Assembly: GCA_016710115.1 (NCBI GenBank)
Contig: JADJLN010000010.1
Coordinates: 137,235 to 201,234 of the forward strand
Source of the DNA: Saprospiraceae bacterium
GTDB taxonomy: Bacteria > Bacteroidota > Bacteroidia > Chitinophagales > Saprospiraceae
Direction of reading: 5' to 3'
DNA length: 64,000 nucleotides
The first letter of the stretch is position 1. Every line of letters starts with the position of its first letter. Both the position numbers and the translations under genes were made by a program. Under the pieces are notes generated by a model. It worked only from the letters and a program-made list of their open reading frames with translations. It did not search any database and was not told the origin of the DNA. Below are positions 45,438 to 55,663 of the stretch, one piece after another.

Positions 45438-46898
45438 TCAATGAGATACGATCATAGGACGAGTGAATAGCTGGTTTCCTGCGGACAATCGGTAGAAATA
45501 AACGCCAGCGGGTAGTTCGGTCCCCTCTGTCCAATACGATTGCAACCCGCCGGCCAGATATCCGGACACGAGCGTCTGGACAGGGTTGCCGAGGAAGTCA
45601 AATACTGTCAGATCGACGTTCATGGAATGCGGGAGAGAGAAGGTTATGGTTGATCGGGTACTGAATGGATTGGGCACATTCTGATTCAATTGGATTGGAG
45701 CAGGTATTTCTGTTTTCTGTGTCCCGGTGATCTTGCTGATCTGGACACGAGCTTCCTTAAACGTGATCGGTTTTCCCCAGGGCCAGTTATAACTCCCTTC
45801 AAAGTAATAGATATAAATCCATCCCTTCAGAAAAGTTATATCCTGAAGGGTGATGTTGTAATCTTCATGTGGTAATGCGATGTAGCCACTTCCGCCATCC
45901 GTGCGGATGTAACTCAATCCTGGTTTGTCTTGTTTTTCCTGGTTGATCCAATACACAGAATGAAAGGGATCCAGATGAATATTTGACCCGATCGTGAAGG
46001 GATGCACCCATTCCGTATCAAAGAGAACCGGGGCTTTATCCCAGGTGGTGTCTGTCAGCCGGAACAGTTGTGGGTGCGGGTCGTCCAGATGGATGTCCTG
46101 CAATAAATAGACACCCCCTTTATCCGCACCCAGTTTGGTTGCATACGAACTTAAAGGATCACAGTCATATTCACCTGACCAGATATCTTCAAAACTGATT
46201 GACCAGGTACTGTCCTCTTTGACATAGACTCGTGTAATCAGGGTGTCGGGACAACGACTTTCAGCAAAGCACAGGTACAGTTTATCGTTTTGGGAAACCA
46301 TGCTGGGCTTTGTTTTTTCCGATTTTCCAACCTCAGAGATGATTTTCCTGTGCCATTGAGAGCCATCAAATGAAGCATATTCGATGGGGTAGTGATTGGC
46401 AGGCGGAATGCGTACACCACAGAATGCAAATCCGATCTCCTTGCCATGAGGAGCCGAAGCAACATATTGATCCGGAGTGCCCAACTGATTCAAACTGAAT
46501 GATTCGATCCAGCTGGTATCGGTTCGTGTATAGGCTTTAATCATCCGGGTATTATTCGAATTAAAACCTGCATAAATCCAGGGTATTCCCGCAGAGTCGA
46601 ATTGAATTGCTGTGTTGGTAAGGGATTTGATATAGTCGGGAATTTCCAGTACCGTGTCTGTCAGAAATGAATTTTCCCCGCGTATGCTGTACAGGAGATA
46701 GGTGTTGGCTTCATGATCACTGTAAAAATAGCTGAGATGGATCAGGCTGTCCCAGGTAGTCGAATACAGCCCATACACACCTTGCTGGCCGATGGCGGAA
46801 GTATTGAAAGAGTCCAGAGTGGTCACTTGAATATCGATCTGGCAGGTGCTGCTCCACCAGGCGCAAAGCAGAAAAACGGTAGAGAGGATTTGTTTCAT
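45438..46898 (-). CDS. T9SS-sorted secreted protein with propeller-like repeats
   Basis: A 486-residue product with a signal peptide (ILSTVFLLCAWWSSTCQ) and an all-beta body of short 'sheet' phrases (SLIHLSYFYSDHEANTYLL, AIQFDSAGIPWIYAGFN, RLTDTTWDKAPVLF), suggesting a beta-propeller. A type A T9SS sorting domain follows: QLNQNVPNPFSTRSTITFSL, LTVFDFLGNPVQTL and the terminal YFYRLSAGNQLFTRP. It should be exported through the outer membrane and attached or released at the surface. Function unknown. Confidence 0.85.
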   Translation of the reverse strand: MKQILSTVFLLCAWWSSTCQIDIQVTTLDSFNTSAIGQQGVYGLYSTTWDSLIHLSYFYSDHEANTYLLYSIRGENSFLTDTVLEIPDYIKSLTNTAIQFDSAGIPWIYAGFNSNNTRMIKAYTRTDTSWIESFSLNQLGTPDQYVASAPHGKEIGFAFCGVRIPPANHYPIEYASFDGSQWHRKIISEVGKSEKTKPSMVSQNDKLYLCFAESRCPDTLITRVYVKEDSTWSISFEDIWSGEYDCDPLSSYATKLGADKGGVYLLQDIHLDDPHPQLFRLTDTTWDKAPVLFDTEWVHPFTIGSNIHLDPFHSVYWINQEKQDKPGLSYIRTDGGSGYIALPHEDYNITLQDITFLKGWIYIYYFEGSYNWPWGKPITFKEARVQISKITGTQKTEIPAPIQLNQNVPNPFSTRSTITFSLPHSMNVDLTVFDFLGNPVQTLVSGYLAGGLQSYWTEGTELPAGVYFYRLSAGNQLFTRPMIVSH

Positions 46899-47047
46899 CT
46901 TTCCTGATTTGTGGTAAATTAGGAAAAATCAGGAGATAAATGGATGATCCTCATCATAGACCGAACGATTGATCAAGATCAACTGCCCAAGCCACAATTA
47001 TTTTCTGTCAATCTATACTGGTTTTTAGGGTCTCCAGCTGGGAAGCC

Positions 47048-47803
47048 TCACTTGACATTCATCTGTGAAATATCGTTCACGAGGTCAGTATTCATTGTAA
47101 AGACAAGTCCGATCTGCGGGATAAGCATATTGGCTGTTGCCTTGACGGGATCAAAAGCACTGAACGGATTTTCTTCGAATTGGACGTCATCGATATCGTC
47201 CTTCAGCTGGAAGAAGGTCACCTCTCCTCCAGCCAGATAGCTGCACTTGAGGTCGAGTGCAATGCCTGAATGGCCAAAATAGAACAGAATCCCGGCCGAG
47301 CCGCCATATCCCAGTGTCCAATCGCCATCCGTGTCACGATCCTGTTCTTGCCAGCTATGATCAAATTGGTCCTGACGGGCTTCGAGCCGCTTGGAAATGT
47401 AAAAGTTTTTTACCCCGATCAACGCTTCCGCATAGGGTTTTACCCAGCCTGGAGTATTGGGAACGATCCGCAGACTACCATAACCGGAAAACAGATTGGA
47501 GGAGGCGCGCAACCGGTAATCGCCATAAAAACCACCCGGTAGCAGGAGAGTAAAATCCCGTCGCAGCTGCTCAAATCCCATCATCGAAAGATTAAATCCG
47601 GCATACAATGGCAGATCTTTATTGATCCTGAAATACAGGTCCATACTGCCTCCGAATCCGATCTCATCATAAGCGTCCCGAAATGCACCCTGTGGAAGAC
47701 CAACCTGAAAATTCAGCCCCAGTGTGCCGATTTCATGTTGGGCCTGAACTGGAGTGATAGTGGCACCCAGGAGCATCCAGAAAAAATAGATGGCTTTTTT
47801 CAT
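47048..47803 (-). CDS. Outer-membrane beta-barrel protein
   Basis: A 251-residue product with a signal peptide (YFFWMLLGATITPVQAQ) and amphipathic strands throughout (LGLNFQVGLPQGAFRD, LPLYAGFNLSMMGFEQL, YSKR-type turns, AGILFYFGHSGIALDLKC). It has conserved phrases FSAFDPVKATANML and PQIGLVFTMNTDLV at the end. This is the pattern of the OmpA-barrel/PorT-like families of Bacteroidota. It follows the cyclase gene by 129 bases on the same strand. Confidence 0.78.
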   Translation of the reverse strand: MKKAIYFFWMLLGATITPVQAQHEIGTLGLNFQVGLPQGAFRDAYDEIGFGGSMDLYFRINKDLPLYAGFNLSMMGFEQLRRDFTLLLPGGFYGDYRLRASSNLFSGYGSLRIVPNTPGWVKPYAEALIGVKNFYISKRLEARQDQFDHSWQEQDRDTDGDWTLGYGGSAGILFYFGHSGIALDLKCSYLAGGEVTFFQLKDDIDDVQFEENPFSAFDPVKATANMLIPQIGLVFTMNTDLVNDISQMNVK

Positions 47804-47932
47804 GTCACGTGTTTGGCGTAAATATGGAGGAATTATCGAAGTCAGAAAACAACCGAAAGCCGCTTTGTCTTTTTTTTAACGAGCCTTATCAAACTGTGAA
47901 ATTCCCTCAGAAACCCCGAAACAGAATGGCGA

Positions 47933-50280
47933 TCACATGACCTGATGCCCGTTCACAAAATACATCTCGATATCGCCCCGATGTTTAACAGGAAGGAGAC
48001 CCCGATAATCGCAGGAAAACTGATTGTCCAGCCGGTCGAAAACCGGTCTTGAAATATTGATTTTTCCCGCTTCACCGGCACTCTCCAATCGGGATGCTGT
48101 GTTCACCGTGTCGCCCCAGATATCATAGGCAAACTTGCGACTGCCGACCACACCTGCGACAACGGGCCCACAGTGGATACCGACCCGCATTCGGAACACC
48201 GGAGCGCCATTTTTTTCCTGGATGATGGCCTGATGCCGACAGAACGCCTGCATCTCCAGGGCCGCCTGGATGGTGGATTGGACATGATCCCCATCCGAAT
48301 GGCCCAGGCCGCCGGCACACATGTAGGCATCACCAATGGTCTTGATCTTTTCCAGACCATGGCGGTAGACAATCTCATCAAAGGCCGCAAAGTAGGTGTT
48401 CAGATCATCGATCAGCAGGTTGGGATCAAGGTGTTCAGTCAGGGAGGTGAACTGGCTGAAGTCGGTGAACATGACGGTCACCTGATCAACCTTTCGCGGG
48501 GTGGCCTTTCCGGTCGCTTTCAGTTCTTCGGCAGTGTCAGCCGGGAGGATATTGAGCAGTAATTCATCGGAGCGGGCCTTTTCCGCAGCGATCTGAGCCC
48601 GACTCGCCTCGATTACGTCATGCTGTTGGCGGATCTGCAGATTCTGATCGGCCAGAAGGCGATTTTTCCGCCGGGTTAACAGGTAGCCACCAGCGATCAA
48701 TCCGAGGATAACCAGGAGCAGTGCCCCGGCCCCGAGAGCGGATCGGCGGAAGGCATCCTGTTGCTGGATGGTCAGGTCCTGGATCTGCTTTTCCTGGTTG
48801 AGCAGGGAGATTTTCTGAAGATTTTCCTGCTCCCTGGATTCCTGTGCAGCAATTTCCATTTGCTGGATGGCCTCTCGTTGATTCAACTCTGTGATCTCCC
48901 TGTCCTGGCGTTCGGTTTCAAGTCGTTGTCTGGCCAGCACCAATTCCTGGTTTGCACGGGCTGCTTCCAGGGCCTGATTGGCAAGTCGGCTGGCCTGAAT
49001 CTCCTGTTGTTGACGAAGTAAAACCAGCTCATCTTCCTTACGCGCGGCTTCCAGACTCATATTGTCGGATTCCAGTTGAAGCTTTTCTTTCTCTAACCCC
49101 AATTGCTGTATCGTGAGGTCACGAAGTTCCTGAGCCGACAGCAGGAGACGGATTTCTTTTTCACTTCGTTCCAGTGAAAGTTCCTGTTCCTGGAGCCGTT
49201 GTTCTTGCAAGCGATCTTCGAGACGGAGTGAGTCCCGAATGGACAAATGTTTTTGGTAGTACCCCAAGGCTGTTTCATATTCCGACAGCGCAGTATAAAT
49301 CCCGGCAGTGGTCAGATAGGATTCGGCTTCAGTGTACGCATCTTTTTCATTTTGGGCAGAAGTGGCTGCCAAATCTGCATAGCGCAATGCATTATACTGA
49401 TCGCCACTCTTTTTATATACCACCGCAATTAAATTGCGAATGGCAGGTTTTGATCAGGCGGTGCCAGACTTTCCGCTTTCTGGAGTGCTGCCAAACTCGC
49501 TTTGGTGTTGCCCATATTGTATTCCGCTATGCCGAGGTGGGTCAACAGGGCCAATTTTTCAGCGGATGCATCACCTGGTCGAAACGTGGCTAATGCTTCT
49601 TTGAATCTGCGGGCAGCTGCAACATATTGGCCATCCCGGTGCAATAGATAACCCAGATTGTTATTTAAGCTGGCAATCCGTTTTTGGTCATTCCCATTTC
49701 TCGCGTCAGTCAACCGTTGTTCTGTTAACAAGATCGCTTCCTTTCGCCGCCCGGTCTGTTCTAGTGCCTGGGTTTTCCATTGCAATAACTTGTCCAGATC
49801 TTGTCCATTCAACTCGGGATGTCCAAGTGATTGATTTAACCAATACAGTGCTGTGTCCGGCTGGAATGAGGCGAGATAGGCACCGCCCAGATCCATTTGA
49901 ATCTTTGCTTTGCGTAACTGACTCCATTGATTTTTCCAGCCGGCCAATGCTTCTTGAAAATAGGGTATCGATGCACCTGGTAAATTGGCTTGTTGATAAA
50001 TATCTGCAATTAAAATGGAGAATTCTGAATGGATATATGACGGATCATTTTCCTGGAACGATTGCTTTCCTTCCAATGCAAACCGGAGTGCTTTGGGAAT
50101 ATCCTTTTGGGATAAATACATTCGGGCTACCAACAATCGGAGGGAATCCCGTGCAGGTTGATCCCCGCGTTGGATCGCCTGATCAAGTTTCCGCTCTGCA
50201 TCGGAGATACCTTCCTGACTCCACAAAGAGAGTGGGAGAATGAATAAAATGACCAATGTATAAAGGCGCGATCGGATCAT
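47933..50280 (-). CDS. TPR sensor with class III adenylate/guanylate cyclase (one frameshift)
   Basis: A ~783-residue predicted signalling protein. A signal peptide (LYTLVILFILPLSLW) leads into periplasmic TPR repeats (residues ~30-340: SIPYFQEALAGWKNQW, IASLNNNLGYLLHRDGQYV, LLTHLGIAEYNMGN). A long coiled coil follows (~340-500, rich in QERLQEQEL-like heptads), then one transmembrane helix (ALLLVILGLIAGGYLL, ~515-532). The cytosolic class III nucleotide cyclase domain (~590-780) contains VTVMFTDFSQFTSLTEHL, KTIGDAYMCAGG, GIHCGPVVAGVVGSRKF and WGDTVNTASRLES. One base is missing near 49435 (restoring RNLIAVVYKKSGD). The ATG at 50280 overlaps the stop of the TonB receptor gene (ATGA). cAMP versus cGMP specificity is not decided. 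Confidence 0.87.
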
Positions 50281-52555
50281 TGTTCGAGATCGTAACTGAG
50301 GCCAAACCATACGGTTCTGCCCATTTGAGGATTGTATTGAAGATCATCGCCTGTTCCGGTTGCAGAAATGCCGGCATATTCCTGCTGGAATAAATTCCTG
50401 ATCTGGAAAAAGGTCTGCAAATTCCTGGTGAGGTGATACCGAAAATTCAGATCGACCAACGTATATCCATCCAGGTTGCGCAATGGAGGTTCTGAACTAT
50501 TTGCATAAAAGTCGGTTGCCGTACGGATATCAAGAGTCGTATAAAATTTGCTTCTCCACTGATAAGTTACTCTGGATTTCACGAGCCATTCCGGGTATTC
50601 ACGAATATATTGGAGCGGCGCATTTTGATTTGTCAATTTTTCTTCACCCTGGCTCAGGTGAATCCAAGTTCAAAAAGTAACCGATTGGATATTTGTGGAT
50701 TGCCTATTGTCAATTTGCCCTGTATGCCCTTCAAATCGAGATACGTATCACCAAAATTGAAATAGCCCAACAAGACCGGCAGGTCCAGTAGTTCATCCTG
50801 CAGGGGTTCAATTTTTTTATAGACTATAATATTTTCAGTCCGGGAAGAAAACCAGCTCATGTCGGCATGAAGCCAGGATATGGGTTGCCACCTGAAGCCG
50901 AATTCATAAGATGTTGTAATTTCCGGCTCGAGCGGAATGGGTGGCGTGGTCAGATTTAACACATCGTCTTTGGGAATTAAATACGTTTGCCCGTAATAAA
51001 AGACAGGAGGTTGCCGCAACGCGCGTCCATAAAACCCTCTGAGACTCAACTGATCAGTAGCGCGCCAGGAAATTCCGAGACGCGGATTGATTTGAGGCGA
51101 CAGATCAAAAATATAATAGGAAATACCGGAGAAAACCTGCCACTTGGGAAACGAGAGAATTAACTGGGTAAATGCGTTGGCGTATTGACTTTGCGCCTGG
51201 GTGATAATCCCATTGGGATCATTGGGAAAACGGAGATTATTCCGTTGTGAAATGCTGGAATAAATTTTACCTTGAATACCAGCAGACCACTCCAGGAATT
51301 TCCAGGGATAAACGGAAAGAATCAGGTCCAGGTCAAATTCATCTGACTCCCCTGTACTGAATCGGTTTCCTGTGTAATATCGTTCGGACACCACTTGAAC
51401 CAATGAGTCGTAAAGTGGTTGATTCAGGCTGCCGCTTTGATTTGCCTGGAGAAAGCTCAGTCCATATAATGCATCACCCAATTGGTTGACCTGATAAGGA
51501 TAGGAAGATTGGGGGTCCATCCCATAAAACAAGCCTGAAATATTTGTCTCTACACCCCATTTCGTTGCATAATGTTGGTATCCGAACCGGAAACGGGTAA
51601 TGCGTTCACCGTGAAAGTCCTGTGGGTTTTGGTAATTTACGGCAACGGGGTTCAGCCCTAATGCACTTGGATCCCGACGATAAAAGATGTCTGAAGAAAA
51701 ACGCAATCCCCGATAGGCAAGGTTGACACCTAGACTGCGACTCTGTTGTGGGAATTGAGCTTCTGGCAGACGGGTGAAGTAGTTTATCGTGTCGTATTTC
51801 GAAATAAAATTTTTCACCCAGGGAGACCGATACCGGTCAGCATAGATCTTCGGATCATAAATCGGGTCGTTGACATTCAGAAAATTGGCATCATTCCGAT
51901 TTGCGGCCGAGGCATATACATTGAACCGAAGCAAGTGTTTGTTTTTTCCGTATTTCCCACCAAAGAAAACATCCAGTCCGGTAAACCCGTTTCCTCCCAT
52001 AGTCAGATTGGCGCGAGCATAAACCGGGCGTTCAGATCGCTTCGTAATGATGTTGATGACACCGGCATTGGCATCACTTCCATACAAGGCAGCTGCCGGC
52101 CCGAAAATGACTTCAATCCGGTCGGCCTGGCGAACCGGAAGCTGAGCGCCAATCGGCATACCCTTTGTGGCAAACGGCTTGACAGGGACTCCATCAATCA
52201 ATATTTTGCAATAGCTGTTTCCCAATAATCCACGCAATAGAAACGTCTCGCCATCTGCCCCTGAGCCGGGCTGGCTGACCCGAATGCCAGGTAACATCCG
52301 CAACGCATCGACCAGCGTAACATAACCCTGATTGCGGATTTCTTCCGCCGTGATGATGTACGTAGTAAACGGTAAGTCCCTGATTTCTTTTAACGATCGT
52401 GAAGCAGTAACCACTGTCTGCTGATCAAAGGGAACCAGATCGTCCCGAAGGTCATTTTTGTCCAGACGACTGAGTGGAATGGAAGTTGAATCTGATTGCG
52501 CAGACAATAGCCCGGTGAAACCGAACAAGCCAATATAGAGGAGGATACGATACAT
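50277..52555 (-). CDS. TonB-dependent outer-membrane receptor (one frameshift)
   Basis: A ~760-residue active-transport receptor. It has a signal peptide (ILLYIGLFGFTGLLSAQ), then a plug domain with TVVTASRSLKEIRDLPFTTY, LVDALRMLPGIRVSQPGSG, ADRIEVIFGPAAALYGSDANAG and VINIITKRS. A beta-barrel follows, ending in TGTGDDLQYNPQMG and GRTVWFGLSYDLEQ. A single missing base near 50655 splits it, since SQGEEKLTNQNAPLQYI continues one frame over. There is no N-terminal carboxypeptidase-like domain of SusC type, so it belongs to the siderophore/cobalamin/copper-like receptors; the ligand is unknown. Its stop overlaps the cyclase start, suggesting joint expression. Confidence 0.9.
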
Positions 52556-52711
52556 GGCCTACAAGATAAGAAGGTTGGAAAACAATCAAATGTTATGACC
52601 ATTGTGGATAAATCCCTGGATCTGAAAAAATTTAACCACCTGACCATAGCATTCTGAGGGATTGGCCAACGAAATACCAGTGGGACATTTTCTGTTCCGA
52701 AGGATAACGCC

Positions 52712-52719
52712 TAACTTTC
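52712..52719 (+). promoter_or_regulatory. Candidate -7 promoter box for fdsB
   Basis: TAACTTTC differs from TAnnTTTG only in the last base and lies 40 bases before the ATG at 52760. No convincing -33 element was seen. Confidence 0.35.
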
Positions 52720-52759
52720 GAGTTGCCATGCCTCATGGTGAGACCAACACATTTGACCT

Positions 52760-54400
52760 ATGTCCAAGAATCTGAGTGAATTATCCGGCCGCAAGGGGCT
52801 GATGGACAACCTGTTTGCCCGATTGGGCGATACCGCCGTTGAAGAGGGTGCGCCCTCAGCAGAGGCACTGGAGAACCTGGCCAAAGAATTCCTGATCGGA
52901 ACAGCCAACACGTATGGTACGGCCTCCTTCTATGATTTTACCCGTGAAGAGAACCGCGGGAAGAAGGTCTATGTCTGCAACGGGTCAGCCTGTCTGTGTG
53001 CAGGAACCCAGGAGACAGTGCACCACGAATTGGAGAAGCAGTTCAAACCCGAAGAGATCGGCCACATGACCTGCCTGGGGCGTTGCCATGAGAACGGGGC
53101 ATTCCATTTTCAGGGACATAATTATTCCGGAAAATCAGCAGAGGAGATCGCCAGCATTCTGGGAGGCACAAAAGCCCCGATGGATACCTACGCCGTGCGG
53201 GCCACCGGCGCATCGGTCCTCACCGGGACGGTGGTGGATGCGAAGGCACACGTGGATCGACTTCTGGGGCAGTCTCCTGAGCACTGGCTCAAAGAGATCG
53301 AACAATCTCGACTTCGCGGGCGCGGAGGTGCCGGTTTTCCCATCAGTATGAAACTGGACTTTTGCCGCAAGGCACCCGGTACAGAAAAGTTTGTCATCTG
53401 CAATGCCGATGAAGGGGATCCCGGCGCGTATTCCGACCGCTACCTGCTGGAACAGCAGGGTGTCGCCGTCCTGATGGGGCTGATGACGGCGGGTTATGTC
53501 ACCGGAGCGAACTGGGGTGTGATGTATATCCGGGCTGAATATCCGGAAGCCGTGCGGATGACCGAGGATCTCGTCAGGACCCTGAATACGAACGGCCTGC
53601 TGGGTAAAAATATCAAGGGAAGTGGATTCTCCTTCCAGGTGAAGGTGATCCATGCGCAGGGGTCGTACATCTGCGGGGAAGAAACAGCCCTGATCAACTC
53701 CATTGAAGGGCAACGGCCGGAAGTGCGTGTCCGTCCTCCCTATCCTGCGGTGCAGGGTTTGTTCAACAAGCCGACGGTGGTCAACAACGTGGAGACCCTG
53801 GCGGCACTGCCCTGGATCCTGGCCAATGGCGGGGCAGCTTATGGCAGCATGGGCACCGAAAAGTCGGCCGGCACAAAGCTGGTCTGCCTGGACGGTCTCT
53901 TCAACAAGCCGGGGATGCTGGAGGTGGAAATGGGTACTTCGCTCAAGGAGGTTGTCTATGAACTGGGTGGTGGATTCCGCGAGCCAGTGAAAGGGCTGCA
54001 TATCGGGGGGCCGTTGGGCGGCATTGTGCCGGTGAGCAAGATCGGTGAATTGCATGTGGACTTTGAGTCCTTCGCCCAGGCCGGATTTCTGTTGGGTCAC
54101 GCTTCCGTGGTGTCCATCCCTGAGCGGATGCCGATGGTCAGATACCTGACCCACCTGTTCGAGTTTGCCGCCTACGAAAGTTGCGGCAAATGTTTCCCCT
54201 GCCGCCTGGGTACGCAGCGCGCCGCGGAGATGCTCCAAAAAGCCGAAGGTGGAACCTACAAGATCGACAAGGTCCTCTTTGACGACCTGCTCCATACCCT
54301 GCAGACGGCTTCGCTTTGCGCCCATGGAGGAGGCATTCCACTGCCGGTGCGGAATAGCCTGATGTATTTCAAGGAGGAGCTGGAGCGGTATTTTAGTTGA
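52760..54400 (+). CDS. fdsB: NAD-dependent formate dehydrogenase beta subunit, NuoE-NuoF type fusion
   Basis: The diaphorase subunit that passes electrons from the iron-sulphur chain to NAD+. The 546-residue protein begins with a NuoE/FdsG-like part with a thioredoxin-fold [2Fe-2S] site (KVYVCNGSACLCAG, then MTCLGRCHENGAFHF; Cys73, 78, 105, 109). A NuoF/FdsB-like part follows with FMN- and NADH-binding motifs (SRLRGRGGAGFPIS, ICNADEGDPGAYSDRYLLE, GSYICGEETALINSIEGQ). Cysteines for a [4Fe-4S] cluster lie at the end (YESCGKCFPCRLGTQ, SLCAHGGG). The fusion of the gamma and beta parts is like that in some HoxF/FdsB proteins. fdsA follows after 1.26 kb; a GxxExxY gene and repeats lie between. Confidence 0.9.
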   Translation: MSKNLSELSGRKGLMDNLFARLGDTAVEEGAPSAEALENLAKEFLIGTANTYGTASFYDFTREENRGKKVYVCNGSACLCAGTQETVHHELEKQFKPEEIGHMTCLGRCHENGAFHFQGHNYSGKSAEEIASILGGTKAPMDTYAVRATGASVLTGTVVDAKAHVDRLLGQSPEHWLKEIEQSRLRGRGGAGFPISMKLDFCRKAPGTEKFVICNADEGDPGAYSDRYLLEQQGVAVLMGLMTAGYVTGANWGVMYIRAEYPEAVRMTEDLVRTLNTNGLLGKNIKGSGFSFQVKVIHAQGSYICGEETALINSIEGQRPEVRVRPPYPAVQGLFNKPTVVNNVETLAALPWILANGGAAYGSMGTEKSAGTKLVCLDGLFNKPGMLEVEMGTSLKEVVYELGGGFREPVKGLHIGGPLGGIVPVSKIGELHVDFESFAQAGFLLGHASVVSIPERMPMVRYLTHLFEFAAYESCGKCFPCRLGTQRAAEMLQKAEGGTYKIDKVLFDDLLHTLQTASLCAHGGGIPLPVRNSLMYFKEELERYFS

Positions 54401-54479
54401 GGAGGGGAGGAGTAAAGGAGGGCAGGAGAATTTAAGGATATATCATTATGATGATATTCTGGAAATCCAAAACCTGACA

Positions 54480-54790
54480 GGGATAGGAAGCACCAATAGG
54501 GGAAGCACCCTGCCTACCGGCAGGCAGGCAATACACAAGCACCAAATTCCAAATAAATTCGATGCACTAAATTCGAATGACCAAAACCACTGGAAGTTTC
54601 GGTCATTGATTTTTCGAATTTTAAATTTGCTAGGGGGGTGTTTTGTGATTTGTTTTTGCGTTTTGTTATTTCAGAGTCGAGCACTAAATTCGAATGACCA
54701 AAACCACTGATAGTTTCGGTCATTGATTTTTCGAACTTGTTTGTGATTTGTTTTTTGTGTTTTGTTATTTCATCGCATGCACCCAATTCG
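54480..54790. repeat. A/T-rich word repeats, left of the GxxExxY cassette
   Basis: Words shared with the 27.5-28.7 kb array (caccaaattccaaataaattc, tttttcgaattttaaattt, gatttgtttttg) arranged as two partly inverted blocks around 54545-54625 and 54676-54770, including gaatgaccaaaaccactg, found twice (54575 and 54691). A ccggcaggcagg hairpin lies at about 54515-54530. No gene is seen between 54401 and 54959. Confidence 0.75.
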
Positions 54791-54805
54791 AATGATGAAA
54801 CCTTC

Positions 54806-54845
54806 TCATCCGTGCAATCCCATCATCCGTGCAAATCCGTGATTC
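54806..54845 (+). repeat. 40-bp direct repeat, left copy, flanking the GxxExxY gene
   Basis: Begins with TCATCCGTGCAATCCC and ends with AATCCGTGATTC. It matches 55362-55401 with one difference (A versus G near position 29). Between the two copies lie 516 bases with the GxxExxY gene. Confidence 0.88.
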
Positions 54846-54881
54846 TGATATTAACAGCATTCTTTTGTCAGAATCACGGAT
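54835..54881. repeat. Inverted repeat beside the GxxExxY gene
   Basis: ATCCGTGATTCTGA (54835-54848) pairs perfectly with TCAGAATCACGGAT (54868-54881) across a 19-base loop, forming a 14-bp stem at the left inner edge of the flanked unit. The right arm continues into gggacagatgacgcggattt. Confidence 0.88.
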
Positions 54882-54959
54882 GGGACAGATGACGCGGATT
54901 TCACAGATTTTTTTACTTATTTTCATCTTCTTAAAGCCCTTGGCAATGCAGATAAAAAA

Positions 54960-55337
54960 ATGAGTAATCTTCTTTATCAAGATATCACTGAAAAAATCAT
55001 CGGCGCATCATTTGAAGTCCATAGCTTTCTTGGAAACGGATTCCAGGAAGTTATTTACCAACGTGCTTTGGCTTGGGAAATGGCGCAGAGGAACCTGAGC
55101 TTTTCCCGGGAAATTGAGCAAGATATCTATTACAAAGATCTCATTCATCCCATCGGCACGAGACGAGCAGACTTTGTTGTTGAAGAGAATGTGCTAGTGG
55201 AACTAAAAGCAGTCATTCATTTGGAGGATGTCCACCTGGCTCAGGTGCTGAACTATTTGAAAGCCTACAAACTTCGAGTCGGGCTTCTGATCAACTTTGG
55301 TAGCAAATCGCTCCAATTCAAACGCCTCATCCTTTGA
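54960..55337 (+). CDS. GxxExxY protein
   Basis: A 125-residue protein of the GxxExxY family, small proteins related to PD-(D/E)XK nucleases, often multi-copy in Bacteroidota and Verrucomicrobia genomes; their function is unproven. Visible features are IIGASFEVHSFLGNGFQEVIY (the name-giving G-x-x-E-x-x-Y), RRADFVVEENVLVELKAV (the D...E-x-K catalytic pattern of the nuclease fold) and AQVLNYLKAYKLRVGLLINFG. It is flanked by 40-bp direct repeats and lies between fdsB and fdsA, where it has no obvious metabolic link. Codon use is more A/T-rich than in the neighbouring formate dehydrogenase genes. Confidence 0.92.
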   Translation: MSNLLYQDITEKIIGASFEVHSFLGNGFQEVIYQRALAWEMAQRNLSFSREIEQDIYYKDLIHPIGTRRADFVVEENVLVELKAVIHLEDVHLAQVLNYLKAYKLRVGLLINFGSKSLQFKRLIL

Positions 55338-55361
55338 ATAACGGAATCAAACGGAAGGAAT

Positions 55362-55401
55362 TCATCCGTGCAATCCCATCATCCGTGCGAATCCGTGATT
55401 C
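55362..55401 (+). repeat. 40-bp direct repeat, right copy, flanking the GxxExxY gene
   Basis: Second copy of the repeat at 54806-54845 with a single base difference. It lies 24 bases after the GxxExxY stop. The remaining 262 bases to fdsA (55402-55663) hold no further gene that I can support. Confidence 0.88.
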
Positions 55402-55663
55402 GGACAGTTTCCTGACTCCAAAAACGACGAACGTGCTTCCCTATTGGCGGCTGTTCCTTTGTTCTCGGGGAGGACGGAAGAAAGTGTGAAGTAAAAAGTC
55501 CTTCCCTATCGGATGACAGCCAACAGCCTGCCTTTCGGACAATCAGTTCATGCTGCCTGTTGCGAATCAAAGCAGTTAGAAATCAATAAGAATTGCCTGG
55601 TAAGTAGGGAAATAAGGCAGAATACCCCTAACTTGAATTGCTTTTCTGCAAACCTGTTACCAC

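Noticed and set aside
53135..54325. A 396-codon open frame antisense to fdsB
   Set aside because: Shadow of a high-GC coding region; the FdsB motifs on the plus strand are complete.
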